DNA from: Lasiosphaeria ovina
Lineage: Eukaryota > Ascomycota > Sordariomycetes > Sordariales > Lasiosphaeriaceae
DNA: 64,000 nt
Assembly: GCA_033439765.1 (NCBI GenBank)
Contig: JAULSN010000004.1
Location: 5,094,001-5,158,000 of the forward strand
Reading direction: 5' to 3'
The notes under the pieces are model-generated. The model ran no database searches, had not been told where the DNA came from, and worked only from the letters and a program-made list of their open reading frames with translations. This document shows positions 23,923-35,657 of this stretch, piece after piece. Every line of letters starts with the position of its first letter. Within the stretch, counting starts at the first letter, position 1. Made by a program: the position numbers and the translations under genes.

Positions 23923-24971
23923 TGTCATATGGTACCGAGGTCTGAAGTGTTCCAGTTGCGATCACCCTGTTTATTTTCTTCTTTACCTCTTCTTTTGTCG
24001 CCCTGTTCCTCCATGGCGACCCTTTGATCTCGCTTTCCTTTCTCAAATGGCAGACACGAGTACAAGATATGGCGTTACGGGCTTTTCCGCAGGCGGGAAC
24101 TGGGATGCAGTTATTATATTTTTAATATTTAGCTGTTTATGTTTCACTCTGAACTGTGCTTACATTATGCCAAGTCATATGAAGACATGATTATACTAAA
24201 CACCATATACCATAGCGAAGAGAACACGGTTCTAGATCAGAATGCCCCTGGGTATGGCGCAATATGAAACATGATAACAACCAAACATCTAAAAGTCTGG
24301 TATTTTTTGGCTGCCTTGCACAGAACAATCCAATTATTCCATAGGAAGTTTGATCTTCAATAGTCAACTGTGATATAGACGCCGCCTCGATCACGATCAT
24401 ATACCCCATTACTACAGCGTCCCGTTAGAGCCACGATGAAATATTGATTAATTTTCTTTCGTCTACTCAAGGAGCGACTTCTACAGTTGGGTCTTTCGCG
24501 AAAGTTGAAATGGCTTATACTCAGCACCACACACATACTAAGCTGGACACAACTAAGCATTTGCTATGGTACAGTAAAAATTCAAACAATCGAACGGCAT
24601 CCACAGACACATACTTACCGGCCACATCGATCAAGGTAGCTCGGAAGAATCCGTATTTTACGAATGTCAGTCATCGTATGACATGACGAGAGAGAAAGAC
24701 ATATTTCAACTGTGAACTCATACTAATAATTAGAAACAGAAGTTTCCCACCGCATCTACTGAGGATGCCTACCTCAAAAGACAATTACCTAAGGTACTTT
24801 GCTTGTGGCGCTAGAAGAGAGAAAGGGGTATTTAACAACGCCCAGGCCAAGTTGAAGAAAGAAAAAAGCCATGTGATGTTATACCGATACAGTTCCTGAA
24901 AGCGACCTCAGCCACCCGAGGTCAACACACACACCCTCTGCACAGACAGACAGACAGACGTCTCCATGGCT
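23923..24971. other. intergenic between convergent genes
   Basis: Contains the 3' ends of both neighbours. Positions 24466-24541 resemble 59083-59152 at roughly three-quarters of positions, so they belong to a dispersed repeat. No gene is seen. Confidence 0.55.
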
Positions 24972-27900
24972 TTACCCCTGATACCGCACGCGCATGGTCG
25001 TGGGCAGGGGCGAGTACGCGCGCTCGTCGGCCGTCATGTAGGCGCGGAGACCGCTCCACTCCTTGCACTCTTTTGCAGTATTAGCAGCAGCGTCGCGGCC
25101 GACCTGGCCGTTCCACGTGGTGGCCGGGAAGCTCTTGAGCTCGCCGCGCGGGCCGCCGGCTCTGCGCAGGCCGGGCAGGCCCACCACGGCCTTGAAGACG
25201 GCCGTCATCATGACGCGGCTCATTTCCCTGCCCAGGCACTGGTGCGGGCCGATGCCGTAGTGCAGGTACGCATCGAGCGGCCGGTCGAGGCGGACCTGTT
25301 CCGGATCTGGGAACGCATCCGCGTCGTGCGACGCCGCCGTCAGGTCGACGAACACGCGGCTGCCGGCTTTTAGTGTCAGCGTCGTAGGCTCGGGGTTCTC
25401 GTTGGGCACGGGATTGAGGAGTGTCGGGTCCTGCGGGTCGGGCTTGCACGGGGCGTAGTCCGTGATGGTCTGGTCTGTCTCGACGTTGCAGAAGAGTGCG
25501 GCGGGGCCGCGGAGGCGGGACCCTTCGAGCATGCTGTGTGTTGGGTGGTAAGTAAGTGTCCGACACAAGGGCGAAGGGAGGGGAAAGTGGGCGAGAGATA
25601 ACTCACTATTTTGTCAGCGCCTGATCAGCTTCCTTTGTGTTCAGGTTTGCGAGGCGGTGCAACTCAGGGAGATGCGCGGCGCCCGTGCCGAGGTAGTAGT
25701 CCAAGCACTGACTGAGCATTTGAGTCTGGGTAGCGACGCCTGAGCAGACCACCATGATCATGGAGCCCCAGACGGCGTCCTCGACAGATCCGGCCTCGTG
25801 CTCGATGAAGCGGGCCACAAGCGCGCTGCCGAAGCTGGGCAGGCTGAGCTCGCTGGGGCTGGCGTAGACGGCGCCCTCGACCTTGCGCGCGAGGTCGCCC
25901 AGCCGGCCGGCCTTGGCGCCGACGGCGATGAGCGATCCGAGCTGCTGCACGAGCGCCTGAGAGGTGTTGCGCAGCTTGAACGACGCCGCCACGTCCATGT
26001 CAAAGAAAATGCTCGAAAAAATGGCCGTAAGTGTCCTGAAGAGCTCCTGCTCCGTGTAGATACCGTACGGATGGCCTTCGGTCTTGACGGGCAGTGCAAA
26101 CATGGCGGCCATGACGTGCGTCGTCGCCAGTCCCACCACGTCGCGCACCACATCCACCTCGTGCACCACCGTAGTCTTGCCGCCGTCGTCGGCCGCTACC
26201 AGCGGGATGCTGTACTTGGCCAGTAGTTGGGCCGTCTTAGTGGCACAGAACTCGCTAATCTCGGTAGCCCACTCGGGCAGCTCGTACAGAGCCTTGCAGG
26301 TGCGGGCGCGGTCTGTGGGGTTGGCGTCACCATCACCACACAGCGAGAAGTTGTGGCTAATACCGTTCCCAGCCGGGTGCGTGTTGTGTAGGACGGGCTC
26401 TGTCCAGCCGATCGAAAAGTCCTTCTTGTTGGACAGCACAGCGGCGGCGGCGCGATGAGAACGGATGACGACAACTTCGGGCTTGCGCTTTGGCTTGGCC
26501 CACGAGTACTTGTCGGCGGTGCCTAGGCCGTCGTGGATAACCTTGTTCTCAGCAGGCACCACGAACGGGAAGTGCGCGTAGATGCTGTTCTGCGCAAAGT
26601 GGTTCGGGAACGCCCGGAAGATCAGCTTGTGCATGACACACCCTTGGTTGACTGTCAGGTCCGAGTTCGCTTCGTTGTACCTGTCATTATGAGCACACTC
26701 CTGCATCAGTCTCTTGTTCTGTGAGCATCTCAGCGAAAAACAGACTCACCCCCAGTTCGTGATGTTCTTCGGTGTGTAGTCAACCGTGTAGAACCTGTCG
26801 CCGCGGATCAGAGTGACCGCATCAGACAAGATGGCGCGGCTGGTGGTGTAGTTGACACAGAGACCGCTGCCGGGCGTCATGGGGGGCTTGGCCTTTTCAG
26901 CAACCAGGCCTGGGTAGAACTCGACGGCATCCGGCGAGTCGTACAGGTCCTTGAGCTTCTTGGCAACGACAGGATCAGGGTTGATGTCCTCAAATGTTCT
27001 GTGCTTAGTGAGCCCCATGAAGGACCGAAACTCGTTGAGAGTGGCAACATTCCAGTACCGCGCCTGCATGATTCCCAAGACTTCGATTGTCTTGAGGCAG
27101 TCGGGGACCCGGTTGGCGCCAAACGAGCCCGCTACGTCGTCGACCGACTCCTGCAGTACCTTCACCAATGCGTCATCGTCAAAGGTGCCGTCCGCCTGGC
27201 GCGACAGCTTGGCAAACACGCGATGTCCCGGGTCGTCAGGCAGGTTGTGCTCAAACCTGGCTAGCGCCTTGAGCACGTCGCCTAGCTTCGCCTGGCTCGG
27301 GTCCCGGCCGTCGAGTAGCTGCTTGAATAGCTCAATAGTCCACTTCTCATCTTTTTCCGAAATGGTCGAATGCCACCGGTAGATGAGGTTGAACTCGGCC
27401 GAGACCTGATTCCCGACTCCCGAGGGCGATGGCTGGCTGAAAATGTTCTTGCCCGATTTGCTGCGGGGGTCCAAGACCCATGTGGACTCGGTCCGGTTGA
27501 GTGCCAGGATTGTCCGGACATAGTCTTTTAGGATGATGTTGCCGTAGAGGCCACACGTGATGAGCCGGCCCGTCTGGAAAAGCTCGTTGTCGTATTTCTT
27601 CCAGGCGGCTGCCAAAGCATCACTGTCCGTCAACCTGGAAGGGTCGGGTTTGTTGAAGCGCCCGTTTTCATTGATCCTATGCTCCTTGTTCAGCAACCAA
27701 CATTTCTCAGATTCTGTGTAGAAAACTGGAGAGAGGCTGACTCACTTTGCGAGCTGTGTCACCACGTAGTTGTGAAATCTGTTGAACATGATGAGAAAAA
27801 CACCACATCCCGGGGGAAATCCCAAAATTCTTTTGGAACTGAAGCAGTCGGGCTTGAGCAGCCCGTCTTTGAAAGTCCGCACGGCGGCTTGCTCGCCTTC

Positions 27901-28673
27901 ATTTCGACCATAGAGCGGCGACAGGTCCAAGTACGATGAGGTGAGATTGACGTTGTAATCCGACGACGACTAAATATTGCGAGTCAGCCTTTCAATATCT
28001 TACAAAGAAACATGCCAAGACCTGATGGCCGGCGAGGAGTTGAGCTATTAGAGAGACGCACAGTTTGGAAGACATCGTGGGTGATAATGGTGGCCAGGTA
28101 GAACAACATGCTGGAGATGCCTTGGGGGTGCTGCTCAAACGTGTCGCCTCGTGACATGAGCGAATCGAAAATGACGGACGGATCAGGCTGGTTCGGGCTC
28201 TGGAGCGTCATCGCGGGCACCGTCCTGGCGTAGGGTGTGTTCGCAGCGCCCAGGATCGGGTGGTTGACGTTGTTTCCTGAACCATCGGGGGCGCGGAACC
28301 GAAAGTTCTCCCCCAGAGAAGTTGTAGGAGGGTGATCGAGGGCAGACCATAGCTGCGTAATTAGGCCGTCTGTGAGCTGCTTGCCCTCCTTCGATGTTGG
28401 GGGCAGCTTTGCCAGGAGCTGGATGATGCTCTCGAGGAGGAGATCATTGTCGTCGACGGTCCCCGAGACAGCTGCGTTGAGAAAGGCAAGCAAGGTTTGA
28501 TGATCTTTGAATCCCAGCGCCTTGATATCGCCGATAAGGTCTTGCGTCGTCTCGGGCTCGTCGTTGCCTTGGACTGGAACATATGGGTACTTTGCCTCTG
28601 GACTGAAAGCCTTCTTCAAGACCTTGTTGAGGCCTGCAAGCTTGGAAACCATGGTGGGCTGATTCACGGCCAT
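24972..28673 (-). CDS. Ppo-type fatty-acid dioxygenase/P450 fusion, 1132 aa
   Basis: Five exons on the minus strand: 28673-28062, 27969-27746, 27676-26750, 26680-25607 and 25533-24972, with introns of 92, 69, 69 and 73 nt, all GT-AG, and the frame kept throughout. Residues about 100-620 form a haem peroxidase (cyclooxygenase-like) domain: distal His199 in ITHDVFQT, and YRWH at 378-381 supplying the catalytic Tyr and proximal His. The C-terminal half is a cytochrome P450 with Cys1045 in GIGPHQCLG. Family knowledge: such enzymes oxygenate linoleate to an 8R- or 10R-hydroperoxide, then isomerise it to psi-factor oxylipins that tune sporulation and host interaction. The haem Cys is kept, unlike in PpoC, where I recall it is lost. 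The I-helix reads ATQTQ where diol synthases have ANQXQ, so the product is uncertain. A second ATG at 28652 has a stronger context. Confidence 0.9.
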
Positions 28674-30827
28674 AGGAGCCACGGCATGCAAACTTGAGAT
28701 GAGAGCAACAAAGGTTCGACGCACCGGGTCCGCGCAGGTACTTATCGGATGGACACGACGCTGTTGGTGAGGCGGTGGGGGGGGTAACTGGTTCTGCTGA
28801 TATCCGAGTCAGACTGGAAGTGGCCAGCTGAAAGTACAAATCCCAGTCCAAGTCCAAGCTCAAGTCACAGGGACGGTGGCGGCAGCTGGGGCTGAGGCTG
28901 AGGCAAAGGCAGACAGTCGCAGTGCCTGTGCTGTTCAATTAAAGCCGCAGAAAGAGGTAGGGACGCCTCTCTGTCTTATCTGCCCACTCAGGATTTGATT
29001 CTTGACCCAGCTGAAAGATGGCGTGGAAGTTGAGTTGGGTCCGAGGCTGGCGCCTTACTTGATGCTTGTCTCAACCCACCACGCCAGCCCCGATGCACCG
29101 TCGAAGTGAGACGCTTACCCCTGTAGCATCATGCTGGCTCATGGTAACCAACTGCAGATCATGTTGGCTCACGGTGCCCAACAGCAATTTTACTCATACC
29201 CTGGGACGCTAGTGCAACCAACACGACCAACAGAAATTGACTGACAAGGAAGCTAACTGGGGCCGGGGATTGTCTCGCCGCTGTCAACTGGGTTGCTGAA
29301 ACAGAGCGGAGACTTGACACTTTGTTGATCCTAAAATGTGGCAGCCGGCACAGCTAGCTCCTCGCCTGTGCCTCCTCCAGGTCACTACATATGGCCTTGC
29401 TCGGACTACCTCAGGTTTGGCGTTGACTGTGCCCTGTGGTTGGACACACTGAAAGCCCAGACAAATCTAATCGCTCCTTTGGAGCTAAAAGACGCCATCA
29501 AAGACCCAGAACACGCAGGCAGGCGGTTCAAGAGGGGCGCCACGTTTGAAATGGCATCCGGTGTTGCTTGGCTGCTGCAAACACGCGCGTGAACCATGTG
29601 TGAAGGCGGATGCTAAGGTTCAGAATTGAGTTCAAAGGCCGCGCTGTTTCCACGGCCGCATAGCGTGGACTTTTGGCGTCCGCCGTTGATTTAAAGTCCT
29701 TGTACGACGTAATTACTTCCGTAGCCGGGCTGCCCACAGTTGGCACGGATGACATCCCGCATTTAATTAATTAAAGCGTCGCCTCGTATTCGCGATTTGC
29801 CCATGGACATCTGCCATTCGCTGCTCTTGACCGGGAAACGCCCGTAACTGGCTGAGTGCGATGGAACGGCTCGGGCCGCTTTGAGCCAGTCTCATTGCGA
29901 TGCAGTGAGCAATCGATCGCGAACAACGGCCGCCCGGCACCAAGTTCCAACAGTCTCGGTGATTAATCAGTTTACTGTGCAGAGGTGCGATATTATCAGC
30001 GTATGTACATAAGATAAGCGAACCTGCAACTGCTCGATCAGTAACTGCCGCAATGTGCTGACCCGGCGCGGTCGATGGATCTCCACACTCACTCGCTGTG
30101 CACGCCAACCCGGGCACTGCCTGCTTGTCACGACCGGGCGTGAGCTTCGAAGAGTGTTGGCCAAGATTGCCCAGTCGCCAGTGGCAGTCAGCACTGACAG
30201 GCAGCAATATTAACCACGGTCCTGAGCCTGGCGAAATGTGCAATGGAGGTCGAGAGAGAGTCAGAGACGGGGAAATTGATAAGTATGGGCGCACTCCCCA
30301 TTGAAACTCAGTTGATTCATAGCTACCTTCAGTTCCCTAGATTGCAGCAATCGTCGTGGTACTGCAGGGAACTGGCCGTGAGCCAATCCATGACTTGAGT
30401 CAAACTTGACTGGAGATGTGCGATCGAGTGCTGTCCCCGAAAGCCACGTGGTGGTAAGATGAAACTACACTTGCAGAGATCAGCGAAGCTGTGAACCGCA
30501 CTTGCCTCTTGGAGATCTTGGAGTAGATGGTATCAGCTTCAGAATGGAGAAACCCCTCAACCCGATTGCCACTCCTTGTGGCTCCAGAATCCACTCTCTG
30601 TTGTCGAGAGCGCCGTGGGAATCCTTGGGTTCCAACCTCTTTACCCTTTCTTTGCCCATCCTGCATTCACCTTCACCGACCTCCAGTTTCTCTCCTTCCG
30701 AGCCAGTTTTGCTGCTTCATCGACTTGTCAAAGTCGCCAGGGACCCTTTGCTCCTCGTGGCCATCTCGATATTCAAGAGCTGCAGCAACAGCCCAAGAAA
30801 CACAGGGGCCAAGCGGCGTCAAACAAC
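28674..30827. other. intergenic
   Basis: Begins with the probable promoter of the oxylipin synthase (GA/CT-rich 28850-28925). The rest has only spurious frames. The stretch 30650-30827 is CT-rich and may be the promoter of the broken secreted-protein gene that follows. Confidence 0.45.
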
Positions 30828-31515
30828 ATGAAGCTCCTCTCAGCTGCAGTTATCCCGCCTTTCCTCCTTTGGCCAACGACTGCAAGCGTGGTACGTAGGC
30901 AGTCTTTGTCATTGTTCTCAGACACACAACTTTCAGTGATGAACTAATACCCGATTCTTCATTAGATACCGCCTTCTGAGAAGGACCACAGCCCATTGCT
31001 CGACATCTAGCCAGAAGCCTATGCCCCCTCGAATATCACCGACACACCGGCGAGCTTGTGGAGAATCGTCGAGGTACGTAGTAGTTTAAAAGGCTGGTGG
31101 ACTGAGCTGCCATCGACCGCCGCAAATTCTCCAATTTTCTTTGGCTGACTGCATTTTGGGTTGGCCACAGATGACGAGATCGGATTGCTACATTGGCGGC
31201 TCAGGTCATGTATTTCGCCGCAAGAGAGTTGAACAAGGGATCGCGTATCTGAGAGGCAAAACGGGCACCTGCACCAATCCCCCACACCACTGCGAGAGGG
31301 TCAGCTGCTCGTGGAGCGCCGGCATTTAGTGGTGCAACGACAACGACACGCCCTACTCTCTCCCGTGCTCAGAGATCGGGGACTATGCCCAACATATCCT
31401 GGACCAATGCTGGATCAACAACAGGATCAGCAGTGAATATGGAGTGCGAGGGCAAGTAACAGATCTGGACGGCTTTCGGGTCCGGGTGGGCAGGCAGAAG
31501 TGTAACAGGGGTTGA
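30828..31515 (+). pseudogene. inactivated small Cys-rich secreted protein
   Basis: Three exons keep frame: 30828-30890, 30966-31073 and 31171-31515 (introns 75 and 97 nt, GTACGT donors, TTAG and ACAG acceptors). Exon 1 is a signal peptide (Met-Lys-Leu-Leu start, hydrophobic core ending in TASV). Exon 3 carries six or more Cys in a pattern (CTNPP, CERVSC, WCNDN, CSEIGD, QCW) that I associate with small secreted effector-like proteins of plant-associated fungi. TAG codons at 31008-31010 and 31327-31329 interrupt it. The second lies beside a Trp, where the family usually has Trp-Trp, so TGG to TAG is likely. Both fit RIP. About 171 codons. The gene is probably dead unless the stops are assembly or strain specific. 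Confidence 0.6.
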
Positions 31516-32092
31516 CGCGCACTGTCCCTATTCCATCCCGAGGGCATCTTTAAACTTCAATCGTATGCGGTATCGCTAGCAAGGGCCGGTGCAACCCTTA
31601 GTGAAGAGTAATAAGATAATACTTCCCAATTTGCCTTGTTCTGCGGGACTGCAGTTGCGACTCAAGGCCAACATCTTTTGTCGACGTTGCACTGATATTG
31701 AACAAACTAGGTCATTCGTCAGTTTGCTTAGGGAGGTCACCACAATGTTCTTGCATTGAAGCAGTGAACTAAGACAGCACCTAGACATTGCTGTCATATA
31801 GACAGACTGACATCACCAAACTTACGATTCAAGCATTGCCAGTTTTGCGACTCTGGTCGTCGTCCCCCCAGCAGGCCCGTGGGCAGCAGAACCTGGACCA
31901 CTGTCGAAAGAGTCTCCTCCAATAACAGTCTCTTGGCACGGAGGCCCGAGTCCGACATCGATACGGTAAATCGACCCGAGCCCTTGCGAAGTCCGCAATC
32001 AGGGCTTTGCCAGAACCTCGACCTCCCGCCGGCGGCCTGCGAGGCCGCGGCATTATGTTTTCGACTTCATCACACCCTCGGCAACACCCTCT
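31516..32092. other. intergenic
   Basis: No supported gene. From about 32040 it is probably 3' UTR of the minus-strand rhodanese gene. Confidence 0.45.
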
Positions 32093-32815
32093 TCAGCCCC
32101 AGTAACCGTCTTCCCACAGCTCCTTGCGGTAGCCCTCGGTCAGCCGCTCGTCCGTGCCGTACACCTCCTGCCAGCCCACGAACCCGCGGTCAAGCACATA
32201 TACCTTTTGCTGGACAGGCTTGTCCTGCCCCTCCGAGCCAGCTGCACCGTCTTGTTCCACCACGCCAGACGCAGGCGAGCCCGCAGCCGCATCAGCGGCA
32301 GCGTCATCCTCGGCCGCGCTACTCTTGGCCGCCGCCACCGCCTTCTTGTTCTGGGAGGCGAGGAAGCGCTCGCGCTCGCGAATGTATCGGAGGGCGGCGC
32401 CGGGCCCGCGCTGCTGCGACAGGGCGCAGTGGAAGACGACCGTCTCTTTGTCCTGGTGCCGGCGCACGAGTGTCGGGAACATGGCGTCGATGGTGCGCGA
32501 CGGCACGTTTTGAGCGCCGCGGATGTGGCCGCCGATGTAGTCTGGGAGTTAAGGGCATGTCTCAGGTCAGTTTCTTGCAGCTATCTAGCTAACCTAACAT
32601 ATCCGCAAAGGAGATACGCATAATGCGGACAAGAGTTCTCAAGACAATGGGAGGTTGTTTCGAGGAAAACTAGGTAGCAAGGGAGCGAACGTACCGTCAT
32701 CCCGCACGTCGATGATGGCGATGGTGGGGTCGCCCAAAGCCGCAGCTTGCTCGGCAAGGATCAGCTTCGACAAGGCAGCCGCCGAGAGCCGCTCCAGCGT
32801 CCCAATTGTCGTCAT
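32093..32815 (-). CDS. Cdc25-type rhodanese phosphatase/arsenate reductase, 189 aa
   Basis: Exon 1 is 32815-32695 and exon 2 is 32541-32093. The 153-nt intron (GTACGT donor, CCCAG acceptor) joins an Asp codon in phase 1 and yields IIDVRDDDYIGGHIRGA, the start of a rhodanese fold. The active site is HCALSQQRGP (Cys and Arg of the HC-X5-R loop with a Ser, Cdc25/Acr2 type). An Ala/Glu-rich insert of about 45 residues sits between the active-site helix and the last strands (VYVLDRGFVGWQ). Family members are cytosolic or mitochondrial phosphatases or arsenate reductases (yeast Ych1/Arr2, fission yeast Ibp1); the sequence cannot decide which. The frame is intact. Confidence 0.82.
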
Positions 32816-33182
32816 TTTGCTCTGGTACGGTTGTTGCGGCAAATCAGAAGCGGGCTGCTTTCGTAGGCTCTAGACAAGAGTCGGTTTGTAGGTTTGCTGT
32901 CGTTGCAATGTCTCGTCCCTGGACTGGCTGGTGCACCCAGGGAATGCGACCGGTTCGGGCGGGTTCGAGAAACGCGACGGGGATGCTGCTAGCACGGAGA
33001 ACGCGACAGGCCCTTGCGAGATATTTGACAGCTGGTGCGGGATGCTCGCAGCTGGCAAAAGATCAGAGTTGAGCCGAAATGGAAGCCGTCCCAGGTTTCC
33101 AAAGCACAACCGACGACGAAACACAATCTTAATTGGACTTTGAGCTCTTCAGTCTGGTCTCTCTCTCTCCTACTTACCACCC
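32816..33182. other. intergenic, probable promoter
   Basis: Upstream region of the rhodanese gene. No other feature is seen. Confidence 0.4.
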
Positions 33183-33185
33183 TAG

Positions 33186-33672
33186 CACGCGCCCGACAAA
33201 AAGAAAGGCACACCAAAACATAACCCCACCACTTTGAACATCCAGAACACAGCCAAATGTAGGCCAAAATAGATAGAACCAGTTGCATTTTAATGCCCTG
33301 TAATTAATTGCGCCTTCTAGTTCTATACAGTCCTTAAGAATCTGAGGGATATTTGTTGACCCATTTGTTAATTGTTGTATCACGGCTCAGTCAACGTAAG
33401 GAGACAGGGCTGCAGTAATCATCGCTGAATTCGTAGAATCTAAAGATGAAGAAGGAAGCTATGGAAAGGATCGCGCAGGGCGCGGGGAATAGGTGGTTGT
33501 GGGTCACGTGCCACGTTGAGCACAGACCATACTCTAAATAAGATGCGACCAATCAGGGCGCAGGCGCCTGTCCAGGCCATGCCGTGACATGTTGACTGCT
33601 TGAGGGCCCCCCATCCCTTGGGATCAAAATCATGCTTTTGCGTGTGCCTTTTTTTTTGTCGGGCGAGTGGCC
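33186..33672 (-). mobile_element. Tc1/mariner deletion derivative A
   Basis: Terminal inverted repeats of about 27 bp at 33186-33213 and 33642-33670 (GCCCGAC, A-tract, GGCACAC). Next to the left end, on the minus strand, the tail of a Tc1 transposase remains (NIPQILKDCIELEGA near 33330). It is nearly the same as in derivative B at 35658. Between about 33384 and 33620 the interior has no resemblance to transposase and may be foreign DNA. Confidence 0.72.
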
Positions 33673-34306
33673 AGCCAGCCAAATGTCGATGACGTTGTCT
33701 CTTATTTAGCCCCAAACACTGCCCCGTCGGATTTTGACCAAGTGCTCGGCATCTGCTGGTGAAGCCTCCTGACAAGGCCCGGATTGGAGAGAGAGATTGC
33801 AGAAACCAAGAAGAAAATTAGTGCGTTCCTGCCCCACCCCCCCTAAGAGCCCCCCACTAAGTCGGACGTCCCCGCGCGGTGCTATATGTAGGTCCAGCTT
33901 CTGGTCAATAGTAGAGCGGATTTTGACCAAGTGCTTATTTTCTGCTTAGGTTAAGTTGGATGTATAACACCGGAGTTCATATTAGCTGATACGGGTTTCT
34001 AGTGTAATTACCCGAGGAGAGAAAAAAAAGCCTAATGTACTGTACATTATGGTAGTTACGTATACGGAGAGATACTACCGGCCAATAGAGGCGTTCAGAA
34101 GCCTTTCGGGCGTTTCGATTAAGGTTAAATAACTTGGCCTAATGGTTTTCCAAAACTAAATAACCCGAATTTAATTTTCTATTCTAGTAGTTAGCCGCAT
34201 ATCTAAGGAAAACTATAGGAAAACTTTAACGGCCCCGAGCTAATGCCCTCAAGCCGAGGCATAAGTGGATATAGGATCCACCGGTCCAGGCCATCATTTC
34301 CATATC
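33673..34306. other. AT-rich, RIP-like intergenic
   Basis: Contains a 19-bp direct repeat (CGGATTTTGACCAAGTGCT) at about 33726 and 33916, possibly the remains of another element. From 33950 the sequence is strongly AT-rich with frequent TA dinucleotides. Confidence 0.5.
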
Positions 34307-34575
34307 TTGCACGTGATCTGGATTGACTAAGCATTGAATTGTCTGATTAGATCAGTCTAAAATACAGGTAAAAATCGTCTTTATATAGCCAGCAAGACCT
34401 CTGAATATCCCCACGGAAATCCGTATTCCGGCCGGGCCTTCAGGGCAACCAGAATGCCGTAGACTGAGCGGATCTCCGGTTGTGAGGGAGTTTGAGGGCA
34501 TTCGGGCGTAAGCTAAGGAAGTAAACAGAAGCTGGGAAAGAGAATGGCTCATTTTGCACACTAGGGTCAATTTTA
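34307..34575 (-). repeat. diverged solo copia LTR
   Basis: Aligns throughout with the LTR at 17114-17399 (TGCACGTGATCTGGATTGA, a CACGGAA block, the GAGGGCATTC block, and the tail with GGGTCAATTTTA). It has many transitions and no internal region beside it, so it is an old recombined LTR. Confidence 0.75.
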
Positions 34576-34831
34576 GGGCGACACTATATATATATTCCGC
34601 CATGGCCCAGATAGCTAGACTTCCTCCAAGTAATCTAGTCATCCTTTCCTCCTAACATTATCTATTTATCTTTATTCCCTCGGCCGATAAAAAGCCAGGG
34701 TCCTTCTCTTCCACTACCGTCTCCTCCTTAGGCTATTTCCTCCTCCTTTAGTTTCTCTCGTATATTAAGAATTTTATTACTCTACCCTTTCTTTCAACTA
34801 TTTCTAGATACGTCAAGTACGCCAACGGACA

Positions 34832-35482
34832 ATGAGGTTAAATATTACTATCGGCCTCGTCGTAGTTGTGTTCGCGTCTCTGGCCCAGGCCAATATAGAT
34901 AAAGAATATCCAATTATGACCCCTATACCCATATTCAACCACATTAACGACACGGAGATACTCCTCGCGGCCTAGTATATCGACCAGTGGTATAATGAAG
35001 ACGAGTTCCTCGACGCGTATACGGGTAAGATGCGGTACTCCACGTAGACGGAGACGACGCTGGCCGGCGGCGAGGCCATGGTCGCCTTCGTGTGTAACCT
35101 AGGCGGCAAGGCGCGGTGCTCGGGGTACCAGATCGTGAAGACGCTGGCCCTGCTCCGTAAGACGGGGTCCCCCTCGGGATGGACCAAGCTATAGACGAGC
35201 CGCGAGATGGGCTTCTATTTTGGCTTCGACAGGTAGTGCCCGGGCGGGTCCGGCTCTCGCTGCGGAAACCTCTACGACCCTGTCGCCCTGGCCTACGACA
35301 GAAACAACGAGTGGACGAGGGGGGTACCGATCCAGGTCGACCGCAGGGTCAGCTTTGTACCCAAGGGCGGCAAATACCACGGCACCCGCTGGGCCACACA
35401 GGCGGCCACGGCCGCGGCCACGGCCACCCAGGGCCACTTGGGTTATACGACCGTCACCCCTCCGGCCACACCTTCGCCATAG
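34832..35482 (+). pseudogene. RIP-inactivated secreted protein gene
   Basis: From the ATG at 34832 one frame encodes a clear signal peptide (hydrophobic core LVVVVFASLAQA) and a mature part with Cys pairs (FVCNLGG, ARCSGYQ, CPGGSGSRCGN). It ends at TAG 35480-35482 after a Thr/Ala-rich tail. Four in-frame TAGs (34973, 35045, 35192, 35234) interrupt it while the frame itself is preserved. TAG only, and never TGA or TAA, fits CAG or TGG turned by C-to-T or G-to-A. About 216 codons, no intron. I do not recognise the family; an effector-like extracellular protein is inferred. Codons in the mature part are GC-rich, unlike the AT-rich flank. Confidence 0.6.
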
Positions 35483-35657
35483 TCTGGTGTTCCTCGAGTT
35501 GGTGGAGTTGAGGCTGTCTTCTGGGAGGAGGGTGGGGCGCATCCATGTCGCGGGGAGGGGAAGAGGGAAGGACCTGCCTTGCAATTACGGACGGAATTTC
35601 ATTTGAGCTAGTCTTTTTTATATTCGGTACTTGGTCTCGCGACCCTCGTTCTGTGGC

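Noticed and set aside
25800..26226. Plus-strand frames inside the oxylipin synthase
   Set aside because: Antisense shadows of the P450 half, whose motifs and splice sites fix the minus strand as coding.
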